64,000 nucleotides of DNA from Glebionis coronaria (lineage: Eukaryota; Streptophyta; Magnoliopsida; Asterales; Asteraceae): the NCBI GenBank assembly GCA_025667525.1, contig CM046876.1:533808038-533872037 (forward strand), read 5' to 3'. A program made the translations under genes and the position numbers. Within the stretch, counting starts at the first letter, position 1. Every line of letters begins with the position of its first letter. The notes under the pieces were generated by a model that searched no databases, was not told where the DNA came from, and saw only the letters and a program-made list of their open reading frames with translations. Positions 31,958-42,940 of this stretch are shown here, in pieces.

Positions 31958-33750
31958 TGATAGGTGTGTAAACACCCATCTTTTCTACCACTTAACTACA
32001 ATAATAACCGGACCAAAACGTGTATTTTATGTCTTTTATGTCGGAATTATGCGTGGTTTGTGTTTTTGTTGTAATTTAGGACGAAATTGTGAAAAGTGGA
32101 GAAAACACGGGAATTCACGGGCATTCACGGCTTTTATTGAAGAAAAAGATGAAAGACGGAGTCGAGAAGTCAAAAGTGGAAAAAGAATGGAAGTCCAAGA
32201 CCAATTCTGAAGATTTATCGAAGAAAAAGTCAAAAGACGGAAGTTTATCAAAAGCCGAGAAACTCAAGTCTATTTATTGAAGATATTAAAGACGAGTTCA
32301 AAAGATATCCCGAGCCACAAGTCCTTAAGTCCAAGATTAAAGAAGATTAGAAGAAAAGGACTAAGTACGCAATTAACGAAGATTAAAAGAAGGAGGGACT
32401 TAATTATGCAATTAAGAGAAAAGGAAAGAGGGGAGGAAGCTTCCTTAATCCTCCCCTATATATAGATTAGTATTGTTATCATTTACTCTTGTTGACTAAC
32501 TTGACAAATTAGTTCTTCCATGGTTGGTGGCTTGACAAACCATTCTTCCACTTTATTTTAAGCACCTTTAATTACTTGCACATTTAAATACATGTTTTGC
32601 ACCTTTAATTACCTTTAATTTCAAGTAAGTGTTTCTTTAATTTCTCGCACATTTACTTTATCTTGTTAATCTTCTTCTACCTTTCTTTGATTTAACCGTT
32701 TTTAACTTGTTAATTTGTTTAAAGATTTCATTTTTATGCTTTTGATTGTTTTAAATCTCTTATTTTCATAGCTTATTTGATTTATTTTCAAGTTTATATA
32801 GTTTTTATAAAAGTTATTTTTATATAAAAAGTTGTTTTTCTTAAAGTTTATTAATTTCGTGTCTTAAAAGTTTTTAACTTTCAGTTTTGTAGCTTATTTT
32901 TACACGTTTTACCTTAGTTTTTCGTCTAGTGCTTATTAGAACAATAGCTTATTCACTTAGCTTATTTTGAGTTTTCTTCTACGTATTCCGATTGATTAAA
33001 TCGGAAAAGGGTTATACTTTCCGATTGGCAAGATCTGAAAAGGGTTTTAATATTCCGATTGGGGGTGTCTTGGTATTCCGATCAGATAAGGTAAGTGGTA
33101 TTCCGATCGTATGTGAGTGACAACATTCCGATTGGTTCTTCACCCCTCATTCCGATTGAGGTGCATGATTGGTATTCCGATTGGGTAGTGACAGTTATTC
33201 CGATCGTAGGGTTCCGATCTACATTCCGACCAGTTCACCATATTCCGATCAAGAGGTAGTTAAACATTCCGATTGAGGTGTTTGGGATATTCCGATTGGG
33301 TAGTGACAGTATTCCGATTGGGTTCCAACCAACTTTCCGATTGAGCACGTTTGACATTCCGATTGGTATAATCGGAATATATATTCCGATTGGGGTATTC
33401 TTCTTGTTTTGTTTTATTTTATTTTTAGTTTACGTTTTTATCACTTGTCTAACTTTAATTCTCGTCACGCCTTTAATTTTAGTCATTTAATTTAATTTAC
33501 TTTCCGTCACGTTTTTAAATATTGCACACTTTCTTTTAATTAGACTTAGATTTATTTTCACGCACTTTACTTTAACGCCACTTTACTTTCAACGACATTT
33601 ACTTTTAAGTCTTTGCACATTTAAATATAAAACCAACCAAAAATATTTGTTTCCACCAAAATCAACTGAGTCACATAGAGAACCTAGATCAATTCGATTA
33701 GACCAACACAACGAACACATAATTTTATACGGGCTAAAAGCCTTGTATTA
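31958..33750 (+). repeat. E3 right LTR
   Basis: Same length as the left LTR, with no mismatch noticed. Includes the TATA box at 32457 and the TTCCGA array at 32982-33398. Confidence 0.95.
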
Positions 33751-33755
33751 TTACA

Positions 33756-34193
33756 CCATTAAAACTCTATTTTTAGACTTAATCTCTATTCACGCATAAG
33801 TCAATGATGTATCCTCATGATCATTAAGACAAAAATAAAATATAAGAGATACCAAGTAGGAATAAGGGAGTTTAGGTGTGTAATTAACACTCATGAGATA
33901 TGATTGTGTTGCTAACTTGTAATAACAATGATCTCGTTACACGCTTAGCATGGAATTGGGTGAAAATCGAGGACGACGAAATTATTTCTAACGAAGCATT
34001 CACGTGTTCTTGTTCTATGATCCCAAAAGTCACTTTTTCGTGATGAAAACAATACATTATGTCTAAAACGCGTGTAGTAGTTTATTTAAATTTACGTCTT
34101 CAATAAATGTCATCATAAAATGAATTTTGGAAGTGCTAAGATACTTAATTCTAGCATTGCGAGGGGCCACGGCAATGGTTTAGTATGGGGGAG
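33756..34193 (+). other. E2 3' untranslated region, second piece, with polypurine tract
   Basis: Continues E2 after E3. It carries the conserved AATAACAATGATCTCGTT block (33919-33938) and TAGTATGGGGGAG (34181-34193) against the LTR. No gene. Confidence 0.85.
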
Positions 34194-35542
34194 TGATGAG
34201 ACTGTAATTATACATAGTCTCATCGTCCAAATCGGGCTTAAAACGCTTAAAATATCATCAAAATACCCAAATATAAGCATGTGTTTGTTCATTGTGTATT
34301 TTAGGTACGGATATCGTGAAATCAACAAAAGATCACAAGAATGAAGCAAAAACGAACAAGGGAAATAAAGTCGCACAAAGAACCGGGCCCAAGAATGGAA
34401 TTTTTGCAAAAATACCCTTGAAGTTTGAAGAATATACAAGATTGGTCCCTCAAGTATTGCAAGTTGTCACTCTATACTCTTGAAGAATCAAGATTGAACA
34501 ACTATGGTCCTCAAAGATTCATGTTTTGTCAACTATAGTCCTTGAATTATGGCTAAAGTACACAAATGGTCCTTATATCATGCTTACAAAAGTTAGAAGG
34601 GGGTAAAAATGCAATTAGCTCAAAGGTCATATCAAATAAATCAAGAGAAAAGCTGTGGAAACTTGTTTTATCACTTTCTATAAAGATTGGGGGCACATGT
34701 GTATAAAATGTAACCTATACCCTTTGTTGACCCGGTATGAGCCCATACTATCACTTCATAAGCCCAAACAATCACCCCTAAACCGATCCACCCACTAACC
34801 CAAGTCAAAAATAGTCAAATCTTTTTTTAAACGAGGGAAACAGTTTTATTTTTACCCAAAGTGATCTAATTTCACTAATCACCTTCTTCTTTACATAAAC
34901 CCTACCTTCTAACATCAGTCACAATCAAACACAGCTTAGGGGGTTTATAAAAAACTGATTAAGGCATTTTGATTCTAAACCTAATCCCCAACATACCCAC
35001 ATGCTTAATCCAGTGGCCAAGTCAGCAATGGGTACCAAGAACAGCTAGCATATCACGAGATACCACAAGACTCCAAAATTACTTGACGAAATGAACGATT
35101 CTGATTAAGTTACTTGTTCCCCACATCAAATCAACCATCAAGATCACCTCATATGTCGACATACAAGCCAAGAAGCTTCAAGAACGATTTTGGATCAAGC
35201 ATATTCGTTTGAATATGCTGGGGCAATCTGGGAAATTTGAAACATTAGGGTTTAGTCTTCTAGAACCCTTGTACGCCTCTTATATAAAGGCATAGGGCTT
35301 TCACTTTTGTTTTTTGTTCCAATTTTTATAAAAAGTTTGTAATATATGAATTTTTATATCAATTGAGTTCCCTATTACTTTTCATTGCAATTCTTTAAAT
35401 TTCCAGTCTTTTAAATATTGTCATTCACTTTCCTTGCACAATTTTCATTCCAAGTTCTATTTATTCCAAATCCAAGTTTTTGGTTTGGAGAAGTTATTGT
35501 AGCAGCAGCTCATTGGATAGCTTATCGTACAAATAAGCTAGC
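34194..35542 (+). repeat. E2 right LTR, 5' part
   Basis: TGATGAGACTG start, matching the E1 LTR start. A TATA box (TATATAAA) is at 35281-35288, about 1.09 kb in, as in E1. E4 interrupts at CTAGC (35538-35542). Confidence 0.88.
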
Positions 35543-35982
35543 TGATAGGTGTGTAAACACCCATCCTTTTACCACTTAATTCGGGGTAAAACGAGACCAA
35601 AACACGTATTTAATATCATTTGTTTGGAATTATGCGTGGTTTTTGTGTTTATTGTGTTTTCAGAGCCAACCGGATGAATATTGAAGAAAACATGGGATTG
35701 CACGGGTTTTACTGAAGAAAAAGACTCAAGATAAAGTCTATTGTCCAAGAGATGCAAAAGATTTGAAGTCACTGGGCCTATTCGAAGATTTATCGAAGAA
35801 AAGGACCAAAGATGGAAGATTTATATAAGTCGAAGAAACTCAAGTCTATTAAACGAAGAAATTAAAAGACGAGTTGAATTTAATCGACGACAAATCCCGA
35901 ATCAGAATCGGAAACGGAAACTTTTCTGAAAAGACGAAAAGACAAGAAGAACGGGAGAAAGCCCACTCACCAACCAAAGGAC

Positions 35983-36000
35983 AAGGCTATAAATAGCCTT
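35983..36000 (+). promoter_or_regulatory. E4 LTR TATA box inside a perfect palindrome
   Basis: AAGGCTATAAATAGCCTT: 8-bp arms around AA, with TATAAATA at the centre. The second copy is at 45323-45340 in the right LTR. Confidence 0.72.
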
Positions 36001-36420
36001 CCCCTCACACATTTTAGACTAGCTTTTTTTCTTCTTCCCCATTTTTTCTTTCTTCCTGGTTCGTAGAACACCATCACCACTAGGGTGATTGGTGATTTTC
36101 ATCTTTAATTCTTTAAGCTTGTAATTTTAATCTTTGTTTTATCTTGTCAAAACATTAATCAATCAATACAAGTTCTTGTTTAATCTTTCATTTCATCTTG
36201 TTCATCATCATCTTTATCTTCAAATTTTTAAGTTTTTATTTTCTTGATTTGATCTTCAAAAGTTATTTGGATTTGTGTTTTTATTAGTGGGATTCGTTGC
36301 TTATGGTGTCTAAATGATTTGTGTTTAATTTGATAAAACCTTTTTAAGTATTTGGTTTGATTTTGATTAAAATCATTGCTTCCGTGTTCTTCGTGACTGC
36401 TACTGTAACTGGGTATTCAA

Positions 36421-36760
36421 AACTTCCGAATCAGCTAAAAAGTTCCGAATGAACCTTTCATTCGGAAAGTTCCGAATCGAGCCTTAAGTTCCGCATAAGT
36501 CTTTAGAGTTCCGCATCAAGAAGAAGTTCTGAATCAACCTCTTCATTCGGAAGGTTCCGAATCAGTGACTTCCGATCCAGCAAGTTCCGAATGAACATTC
36601 ATTCAGGAAGTTCCGAATCATCCAGTGAGTTCCGGATCAAGTAAATTCTTCCGAATCAACCTCTTCATTCGGAAGGTTCCGAACCAAGCCTAAAAGTTCC
36701 GGATGAGTATGTTCCGGATGAGTAAGTTCCGGATGAGTTGTCTTTGAAAAGTTCCGAATC
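36421..36760 (+). repeat. Interspersed TTCCGAA array with hairpins in E4 LTR
   Basis: Seventeen copies of GTTCCGAATCA and variants (TTCCGGAT, TTCCGCAT), plus four inverted ATTCGGAA copies. Some pair locally: TTCCGAATGAA and TTCATTCGGAA at 36443-36467 form a perfect 11-bp stem. It stands at the position of the E3 TTCCGAT array. The right LTR repeats it at about 45760-46100. Confidence 0.85.
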
Positions 36761-37045
36761 AATTTTTAGGTACTGTTTGTTTGCTTTACTGTTCCTTTAT
36801 GCTTGTTGAACTTTAATTTCAATTTTAGTTTTAATCTTAATTTTAATCTTAAGTCTTAATTCAAGTTTTTAGTAATCGTCATTAAATTAATTGTCTTTGA
36901 ATTAAATTTTCATTTCTACTTTTTATTAGATTAGAAAACCAAACCCCTTTATTTAGTAACCAAGAACAATCATTCCACTTAAGACCAAGATCAATTCGAG
37001 AGGATATCGAGAGAAAATTGAACCTAGCAAAAACCATGCATCAAA

Positions 37046-37060
37046 TGGCGCCGCTGCCGG
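37046..37060 (+). other. E4 primer-binding site (tRNA-Asp type)
   Basis: TGGCGCCGCTGCCGG, two bases after the LTR. The leader ends in GTTCTTTTGCAG, acceptor-like, five bases before the gag ATG. Confidence 0.92.
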
Positions 37061-37256
37061 CTCTTCTCGTTAAGATCAAAAGTTTTTTGTGAGAACTTGG
37101 ATTTTGGGATCCGTTCCCCGTGAACGTTACTTTTTCATAAAAATATTCAAAAACACTAAAAAAATATAAAATTTTCAAAAAATCCTAAAAAGTAAAAAAC
37201 ATAAAAACCAAAAATATTTTTGCTTTGTTTTCCTTTGTTCGTTCTTTTGCAGGTGT

Positions 37257-37477
37257 ATGCGCACTCGATCCACGTCTTATCAAGAGCCCGAGCCTCTCGA
37301 TAACTTAGACATGGCTGGTGTACAAAACAACAATAACATACCACCTCCGAACAACAATAATAACAACAACAATCCTCCTTTCAACAACATGAACAATAAC
37401 AACAACAATGAGCACCTTCCGGATAATCGCCCAATGATTGAATTGCTGCAAGCTCATGCCGATGGCATACGGATCCA
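37257..37477 (+). pseudogene. gag: E4 Gag N-terminus, cut off by a one-base deletion
   Basis: ATG 37257 gives MRTRSTSYQEPEP and a poly-Asn stretch, then [14 protein letters not shown]. Between 37472 and 37478 one base is missing, and the homologous continuation ([14 protein letters not shown]) is in the frame of the next entry. The original frame runs on to 37649 as unrelated residues. The lesion separates the N-terminal 70 residues from the rest of Gag. Confidence 0.88.
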
Positions 37478-37534
37478 ATTGTTATACCTCCAATTGCCGC
37501 CAACAATTTCGAGCTCAAGTCAGGCTTTATCCAG

Positions 37535-40500
37535 ATGGTCTCAGCTCAACCATTCTTGGGACGAACCATTGATGATCCACACGACCACATCAAGAGATTT
37601 CTACAACTCACTAACACGGTCAAGTTCAATGGAGTTTCACAAGAAGTGATAAGGTTACAACTTTTTCCCTTTTCTTTAGAGGGACAAGCCCGGCATTGGC
37701 TTGCTAAAGAACCGCCACAGAGTATTCTCTCGTGGACGGATTTGGAAAAAAAATTTATCAACTACTTTTTTCCACCCTCTCGTACTACCGCTTTGCGGAA
37801 TGAGATTATAAACTTTGAACAAAAGTACGATGAGTCATTCAGTGAATCTTGGGATCGTTTTAAAGATCTTTTAAGAAAATGCCCACAACATGGTTTTACC
37901 AAAGTACATCAAATCAATACTTTTTACAATGGTTTAAGCATGAGTGACCAAGATTCACTGAATAGTGCCTCGGGGGGTAATTTATTGGCTAAGACTTCCA
38001 ATGCTGCTTGGGATATCATTGAGAACAAATCTCGTGTGCAAACCAAGAGTGTTAGGACCAATGTTGCTAGTGCTAGCACTAATGACAGCGACAAGCGACT
38101 TGACAAAATCACCACGCTTCTTGAATCGCTTGTCACCCACACCGTCAGCAACAACAACAGCAACAACGCCAAAAACGTACAAGTGAACGCTGTCAGCCAA
38201 CCTTGTGAGATATGCGGTGGTCCCCACTCTTACACAACTTGTACCGCCACCCAAGATTACCCTGCTGAAAATGTGAATGCGGCATATGGCACCTACCAAC
38301 AACCTGCTTATCAAGCTAGACCTCAAGGTGACCGTAACTTGCTTAGCTATCGATCAAACAACTATCTTTCACCACCTGGCTTTCCTCCTACCAACCCAAA
38401 CCAACAACAAAACCTTAACCGCCCTCCTCCACAACAACAACAACCTCGTCAACCATACATCCCACCTCACAAACAACAACAACCACCTCCACGTAACAAT
38501 CAAGTCTACCAACAACCTGCTTACCAACCACCTGCATACAATGCTCCTCCCAACCAAGCCACCACTGCATTACACCAAGAGGTCGCCACCTACATGAGAA
38601 CCAATGATGTGATTGTGGGAAATCTCCAAGAGGAAGTGCGCAATTTGAAGGCAGACTTGGTCAAGCAAGGAAATGATTTGAGAGCTGACATGAGAAACAC
38701 GTTGGATAGCCAGACTAATGATCTGAGGAACATGATGGCTAGTTTTTTCCAAAGTAGTCAACCCTCTTCTTCGGGTACTCTTCCGAGTAACACCGTTGCG
38801 AACCCAAGAGGGGAGATGAAAGCAATCACTACTCGAAGTGGTAAAGGTACCAAGGAACCCGAGCTTCCTATACCTCCACCGGTGGTTGTGACTAAGGAGA
38901 ACGAGTCGCCTGCTCCTATTCCTCCTCCTTCTCCTTCCCAAATTTCTCCACCTCTTCTTTCTACCCCTCCTCCACCCGTGGTTGTGAGTGATCCTATTCC
39001 CCTAAAGCCTTCCTCTTCTTCCAATATACCTTATCCTTCTAGGTTGAGGAAAGAGAAGCAAAAGAGCAAGGATGATATTCAGGTTTCTAACTTTCTCAAA
39101 ATGTTTAAACAACTGAATTTTAATATCTCCTTCGCTGAGGCTCTCGCTCACATGCCCAAATACGCCAAAATGTTTAAAGACCTTCTGAGCGACAAGGAAA
39201 AGCTCCTCGACATTGCCAACACCCAACTTAATGAGAACTGCTCTGCAGTGCTCTTAAAGAAATTGCCAATCAAGCTTGGTGATCCGGGTCGTTTTCTTAT
39301 CCCTTGCAATTTCCCGGGAGTAGAGAATTGCATGGCCCTAGCCGATCTAGGTGCCAGTATTAATCTCATGCCTCTAAGTGTTTGGAAGCAATTATCTCTC
39401 CCAGAGCTAGTCCCCACTAAAATGACTTTGGAATTGGCCAACCGTACGGTTGCTTATCCAGTGGGGATAGCCGAAGATGTCATTGTAGGAGTCGACAAAT
39501 TCACCTTCCCTGCTGATTTTGTTGTCGTCGACTACGAGATGGACCCCCGTGTGCCACTTATTGTTGGTCGTCCATTCTTGAGGACCGGTCGCACTCTCAT
39601 TGATGTTGAAGCCGGTGAGCTTATCATGAGAGTGGGTGACGACAAAGTAGTCTTCAACATGGGAAAGTTGTCTAAACAGCCTTATTCATATGAGAGCGTT
39701 AATTGTATTGACGTTCTTGATGAGGCTTGTGAAGAACACTTTAATGATGCTTGCAAAAGTATTCCTACCTCTCTTCCCACTGTTGAGACCGTGTCCTCCA
39801 TTGATTCATCGTTGTCTCTATTTGGAGATGGTGATTTATTCTGGAACAATCTTGAAGATACCATGGGAGATGTGCATTTAGCTACTAATGATTCTCCCAC
39901 CGAGGGGGATGAAGATATGAGTTTCTTTGACAATCTTCTCACCGAAGCCAATCCTTCCCCTCCATCTCCCACGGTCATTGCTATCGATACTCCGACTTTG
40001 AAAACGCCTCCCGTCGAAAATCCTCCGGATTTGGAACTTAAGGAGTTGCCGCCACATCTCGAGTACGTGTTCCTTGACGACAACAAGAAGTCGCCCGTCA
40101 TTATTGCAACGGATTTGAAAGATGAAGAGAAGACTCGCCTCGTTGCTGTGTTGAAAGCTCACAAGAAGGCTATTGCGTGGAAAATCTCGGATATTCGTGG
40201 AATTGATCCTCACTTCTGCACACACAAAATTCTCATGGAGGACGACTTCAAGCCCACTATTCAAAGCCAACGAAGGGTGAATCCAAAAATACATGAAGTC
40301 ATCAAAACAGAGGTTATCAAACTTCTTGATGCGGGTATGATTTACCCTATTTCGGATTCACCGTGGGTTAGTCCAATCCATTGTGTGCCCAAGAAGGGCG
40401 GAATAACCGTTGTTCCCAATGAACACAACGAGTTGATTCCCACTCGTCTCGTTACTGGGTGGAGAGTTTGTATAGACTACCGCAAACTCAATGATGCCAC

Positions 40501-42940
40501 GAGAAAGGATCATTTCCCTCTACCTTTCATGGACCAAATGCTTGAACGATTAGCCGGTAATGAATATTACTGCTTTCTTGATGGTTTCTCGGGTTATTTT
40601 CAAATACCCATCGATCCCCAAGATCAAGAGAAGACTACATTCACTTGTCCCTATGGCACTTTCGCTTACAAAAGAATGCCTTTTGGCTTATGTAATGCGC
40701 CCGGGACTTTCCAAAGGTGTATGTTAGCTATCTTCCATGACATGGTTGAACAAACCATGGAAGTCTTCATGGATGATTTCTCGGTCTTCGGGGATTCTTT
40801 CTCTGCTTGCCTTGCCAATTTAGAACGTATGCTAACGCGGTGCGAAGACACTCGCCTTGTTCTAAATTGGGAAAAATGCCATTTTATGGTAAAAGAAGGC
40901 GTCGTGCTTGGACATAAGATTTCAAAAGCCGGTCTTGAAGTTGACCGTGCTAAAGTCGATGTTATCGCAAAGTTGCCTCCACCTTCCACTGTGAAGGGTG
41001 TGAGAAGTTTCTTGGGTCATGCGGGCTTCTACCGTCGATTTATCAAAAACTTTTCTCAAATCGCTCGCCCGATGACCCACCTCTTGGAAAAAGATACTCC
41101 TTTTATCTTTTCCAAAGAGTGCCTTGAAGCCTTCAACTCGCTTAAGGATAAGCTAACTAAGGCACCCGTCTTGGTTACCCCTAATTGGGAGCTGCCCTTT
41201 GAGTTGATGTGCGATGCTAGCGATTTTGCTATTGGAGCGGTTCTTGGACAAAGAGTGAACAAACACTTCCAACCGATCCATTACGCTAGCAAGACAATGA
41301 CAGGGGCACAATTGCATTATACGACAACCGAGAAAGAGCTTTTAGCTGTTGTCTATGCTTTTGAAAAATTCCGCCCCTATCTTGTCCTTTCCACCACCAT
41401 TGTGTACACCGATCATTCCGCGTTGAAGTACTTGTTGACAAAGCAAGATTCCAAACCAAGACTTCTTCGCTGGGTTTTGCTGCTCCAGGAATTTAAAATC
41501 GACATCCGCGATAAAAAAGGAGCAGAAAACCTAGCCGCGGGCCACCTTAGTAGACTTGAGGATCCTTACCAAGGGGATCATCCGACCAAAGAAATCAATG
41601 ATTCTTTTCCCTTGGAGACCTTAATGTCTATAAACTCGAAGCCGAATGAAACCCCGTGGTTTGCGGACTTTGCAAACTACTTGGCGGGTGGAATTCTCAA
41701 GGAAGGGTTGACGTCCCAGCAAAAGAAGAAGTTCTTTACCGACATTAAGACTTACTTTTGGGACGACCCTTACCTATTCAAACAATGTGCTGATCTGATA
41801 ATTCGCCGATGTGTTGATGGACCGGCAGCGTCGGACATCCTTGATGCTTGCCACAAAGGACCCACCGGTGGTCACTTTGGTCCTAACTACACCGCAAAGA
41901 AAGTGTTTGATTCGGGATTTTATTGGCCCTCCATATATCGTGATGCTCACAATATGGTTAAGCGATGTGATGTTTGCCAAAAGCAAGGCAAAATCACACA
42001 TAAAGACGAGATGCCTCAGAATTTTATTCAAGAGTGTGAAATTTTTTATGTTTGGGGTATCGACTTTATGGGGCCATTCCCTTCGTCTAAAGGAAACAAA
42101 TACATCCTTGTAGCCGTTGACTACGTTTCAAAGTGGGTTGAAGCCAAAGCTTTACCTACTAATGACGCAAGGGTGGTTTGTAACTTTTTGAAAGCTCTAT
42201 TCGCTAGATTCGGTGTGCCTCGTGCCATTATTAGTGATCGTGGGACTCATTTCTGCAATGACCAATTTGCTCGAGTCATGGCTAAGTACGGTGTAAACCA
42301 TCGACTTTCCACAGCCTACCATCCACAAACTAATGGCCAGGCCGAAATATCCAACCGAGGTCTTAAGCGAATTCTTGAAAGGACCGTGGGAGAGCATCGT
42401 GCCTCATGGGCTGATAAACTGGATGATGCTTTGTGGGCTTTCCGTACTGCTTACAAGACCCCAATCGGCTGTACGCCTTATCGTCTTGTGTACGGGAAAG
42501 CGTGCCACCTCCCCATTGAGTTGGAGCACAAGGCTTATTGGGCCTTGAAGTGGGCCAATTTTGATATAAACAAAGCCGGTGACCTACGCAAGATCCAACT
42601 CAATGAGCTGAATGAACTCCGTAATGAGGCTTATGAAAATTCTTTGATCTATAAGGAAAGAACTAAGCTCATTCACGACTCCAAGATCAAAAACCGAGAG
42701 TTCCATGTTGGAGACAAAGTCTTACTTTTTAACTCTCGGTTGAAAATCTTTTCGGGAAAGCTCAAATCTCGTTGGTCCGGCCCATTCACCATTGCCCAAA
42801 TTTTTCCATATGGTACTCTCGAGCTCGCTCAACCTGATGGACCAAATTTTAAGGTGAATGGCCAACGAGTGAAGTTGTACTTTGGTGAGGACACCTCTAA
42901 GGAGGTGATTCCATCCCTCACCACGTTCCCCATGAACTAA
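37535..42940 (+). CDS. gag-pol: E4 Gag-protease-RT-RNase H-integrase polyprotein
   Basis: 1801 codons, open from 37478. Residues 1-150: capsid domain. 224: knuckle [13 protein letters not shown]. Pro/Gln/Asn-rich linker. 604: protease Asp in [12 protein letters not shown]. About 960-1150: reverse transcriptase with FMDD at 1078-1081. RNase H: Asp1227 and the TEKELLAV Glu are present, but the last catalytic Asp (normally ADHLSRL) is Gly1336 (AAGHLSRL). Integrase: HHCC region ([10 protein letters not shown] to CDVCQ) and Asp1510, Asp1568, Glu1604 (D-57-D-35-E). There is no chromodomain and no envelope. This is the only RT-bearing Athila relative in the window and a model for the enzymes E1 and E3 lack, but the Gly1336 change and the gag frameshift suggest this copy is itself defective. 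Confidence 0.94.
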   Translation: MVSAQPFLGRTIDDPHDHIKRFLQLTNTVKFNGVSQEVIRLQLFPFSLEGQARHWLAKEPPQSILSWTDLEKKFINYFFPPSRTTALRNEIINFEQKYDESFSESWDRFKDLLRKCPQHGFTKVHQINTFYNGLSMSDQDSLNSASGGNLLAKTSNAAWDIIENKSRVQTKSVRTNVASASTNDSDKRLDKITTLLESLVTHTVSNNNSNNAKNVQVNAVSQPCEICGGPHSYTTCTATQDYPAENVNAAYGTYQQPAYQARPQGDRNLLSYRSNNYLSPPGFPPTNPNQQQNLNRPPPQQQQPRQPYIPPHKQQQPPPRNNQVYQQPAYQPPAYNAPPNQATTALHQEVATYMRTNDVIVGNLQEEVRNLKADLVKQGNDLRADMRNTLDSQTNDLRNMMASFFQSSQPSSSGTLPSNTVANPRGEMKAITTRSGKGTKEPELPIPPPVVVTKENESPAPIPPPSPSQISPPLLSTPPPPVVVSDPIPLKPSSSSNIPYPSRLRKEKQKSKDDIQVSNFLKMFKQLNFNISFAEALAHMPKYAKMFKDLLSDKEKLLDIANTQLNENCSAVLLKKLPIKLGDPGRFLIPCNFPGVENCMALADLGASINLMPLSVWKQLSLPELVPTKMTLELANRTVAYPVGIAEDVIVGVDKFTFPADFVVVDYEMDPRVPLIVGRPFLRTGRTLIDVEAGELIMRVGDDKVVFNMGKLSKQPYSYESVNCIDVLDEACEEHFNDACKSIPTSLPTVETVSSIDSSLSLFGDGDLFWNNLEDTMGDVHLATNDSPTEGDEDMSFFDNLLTEANPSPPSPTVIAIDTPTLKTPPVENPPDLELKELPPHLEYVFLDDNKKSPVIIATDLKDEEKTRLVAVLKAHKKAIAWKISDIRGIDPHFCTHKILMEDDFKPTIQSQRRVNPKIHEVIKTEVIKLLDAGMIYPISDSPWVSPIHCVPKKGGITVVPNEHNELIPTRLVTGWRVCIDYRKLNDATRKDHFPLPFMDQMLERLAGNEYYCFLDGFSGYFQIPIDPQDQEKTTFTCPYGTFAYKRMPFGLCNAPGTFQRCMLAIFHDMVEQTMEVFMDDFSVFGDSFSACLANLERMLTRCEDTRLVLNWEKCHFMVKEGVVLGHKISKAGLEVDRAKVDVIAKLPPPSTVKGVRSFLGHAGFYRRFIKNFSQIARPMTHLLEKDTPFIFSKECLEAFNSLKDKLTKAPVLVTPNWELPFELMCDASDFAIGAVLGQRVNKHFQPIHYASKTMTGAQLHYTTTEKELLAVVYAFEKFRPYLVLSTTIVYTDHSALKYLLTKQDSKPRLLRWVLLLQEFKIDIRDKKGAENLAAGHLSRLEDPYQGDHPTKEINDSFPLETLMSINSKPNETPWFADFANYLAGGILKEGLTSQQKKKFFTDIKTYFWDDPYLFKQCADLIIRRCVDGPAASDILDACHKGPTGGHFGPNYTAKKVFDSGFYWPSIYRDAHNMVKRCDVCQKQGKITHKDEMPQNFIQECEIFYVWGIDFMGPFPSSKGNKYILVAVDYVSKWVEAKALPTNDARVVCNFLKALFARFGVPRAIISDRGTHFCNDQFARVMAKYGVNHRLSTAYHPQTNGQAEISNRGLKRILERTVGEHRASWADKLDDALWAFRTAYKTPIGCTPYRLVYGKACHLPIELEHKAYWALKWANFDINKAGDLRKIQLNELNELRNEAYENSLIYKERTKLIHDSKIKNREFHVGDKVLLFNSRLKIFSGKLKSRWSGPFTIAQIFPYGTLELAQPDGPNFKVNGQRVKLYFGEDTSKEVIPSLTTFPMN

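Larger units (their letters stand above)
24707..33750 (+). mobile_element. E3: Athila-type element with gag-pro only, very young
   Basis: Both LTRs are 1793 bp (24707-26499, 31958-33750). I found no difference between them at a constant offset of 7251. Target duplication TTACA (24702-24706, 33751-33755). Ends are TGATAGG and GTATTA; the usual terminal CA is TA in both copies. tRNA-Asp primer site at 26502. One uninterrupted Gag-protease frame with no RT, RNase H or integrase. Total length 9044 bp. An intact gag-pro frame with matching LTRs shows recent movement, necessarily with polymerase from elsewhere. Confidence 0.95.
35543..37043 (+). repeat. E4 left LTR
   Basis: Begins TGATAGGTGTGTAAACACC like E3, ends ATGCATCA. 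It has the TATA palindrome (35983-36000) and TTCCGAA array (36421-36760). Short open frames inside recur in the right LTR and are not genes. Confidence 0.95.
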
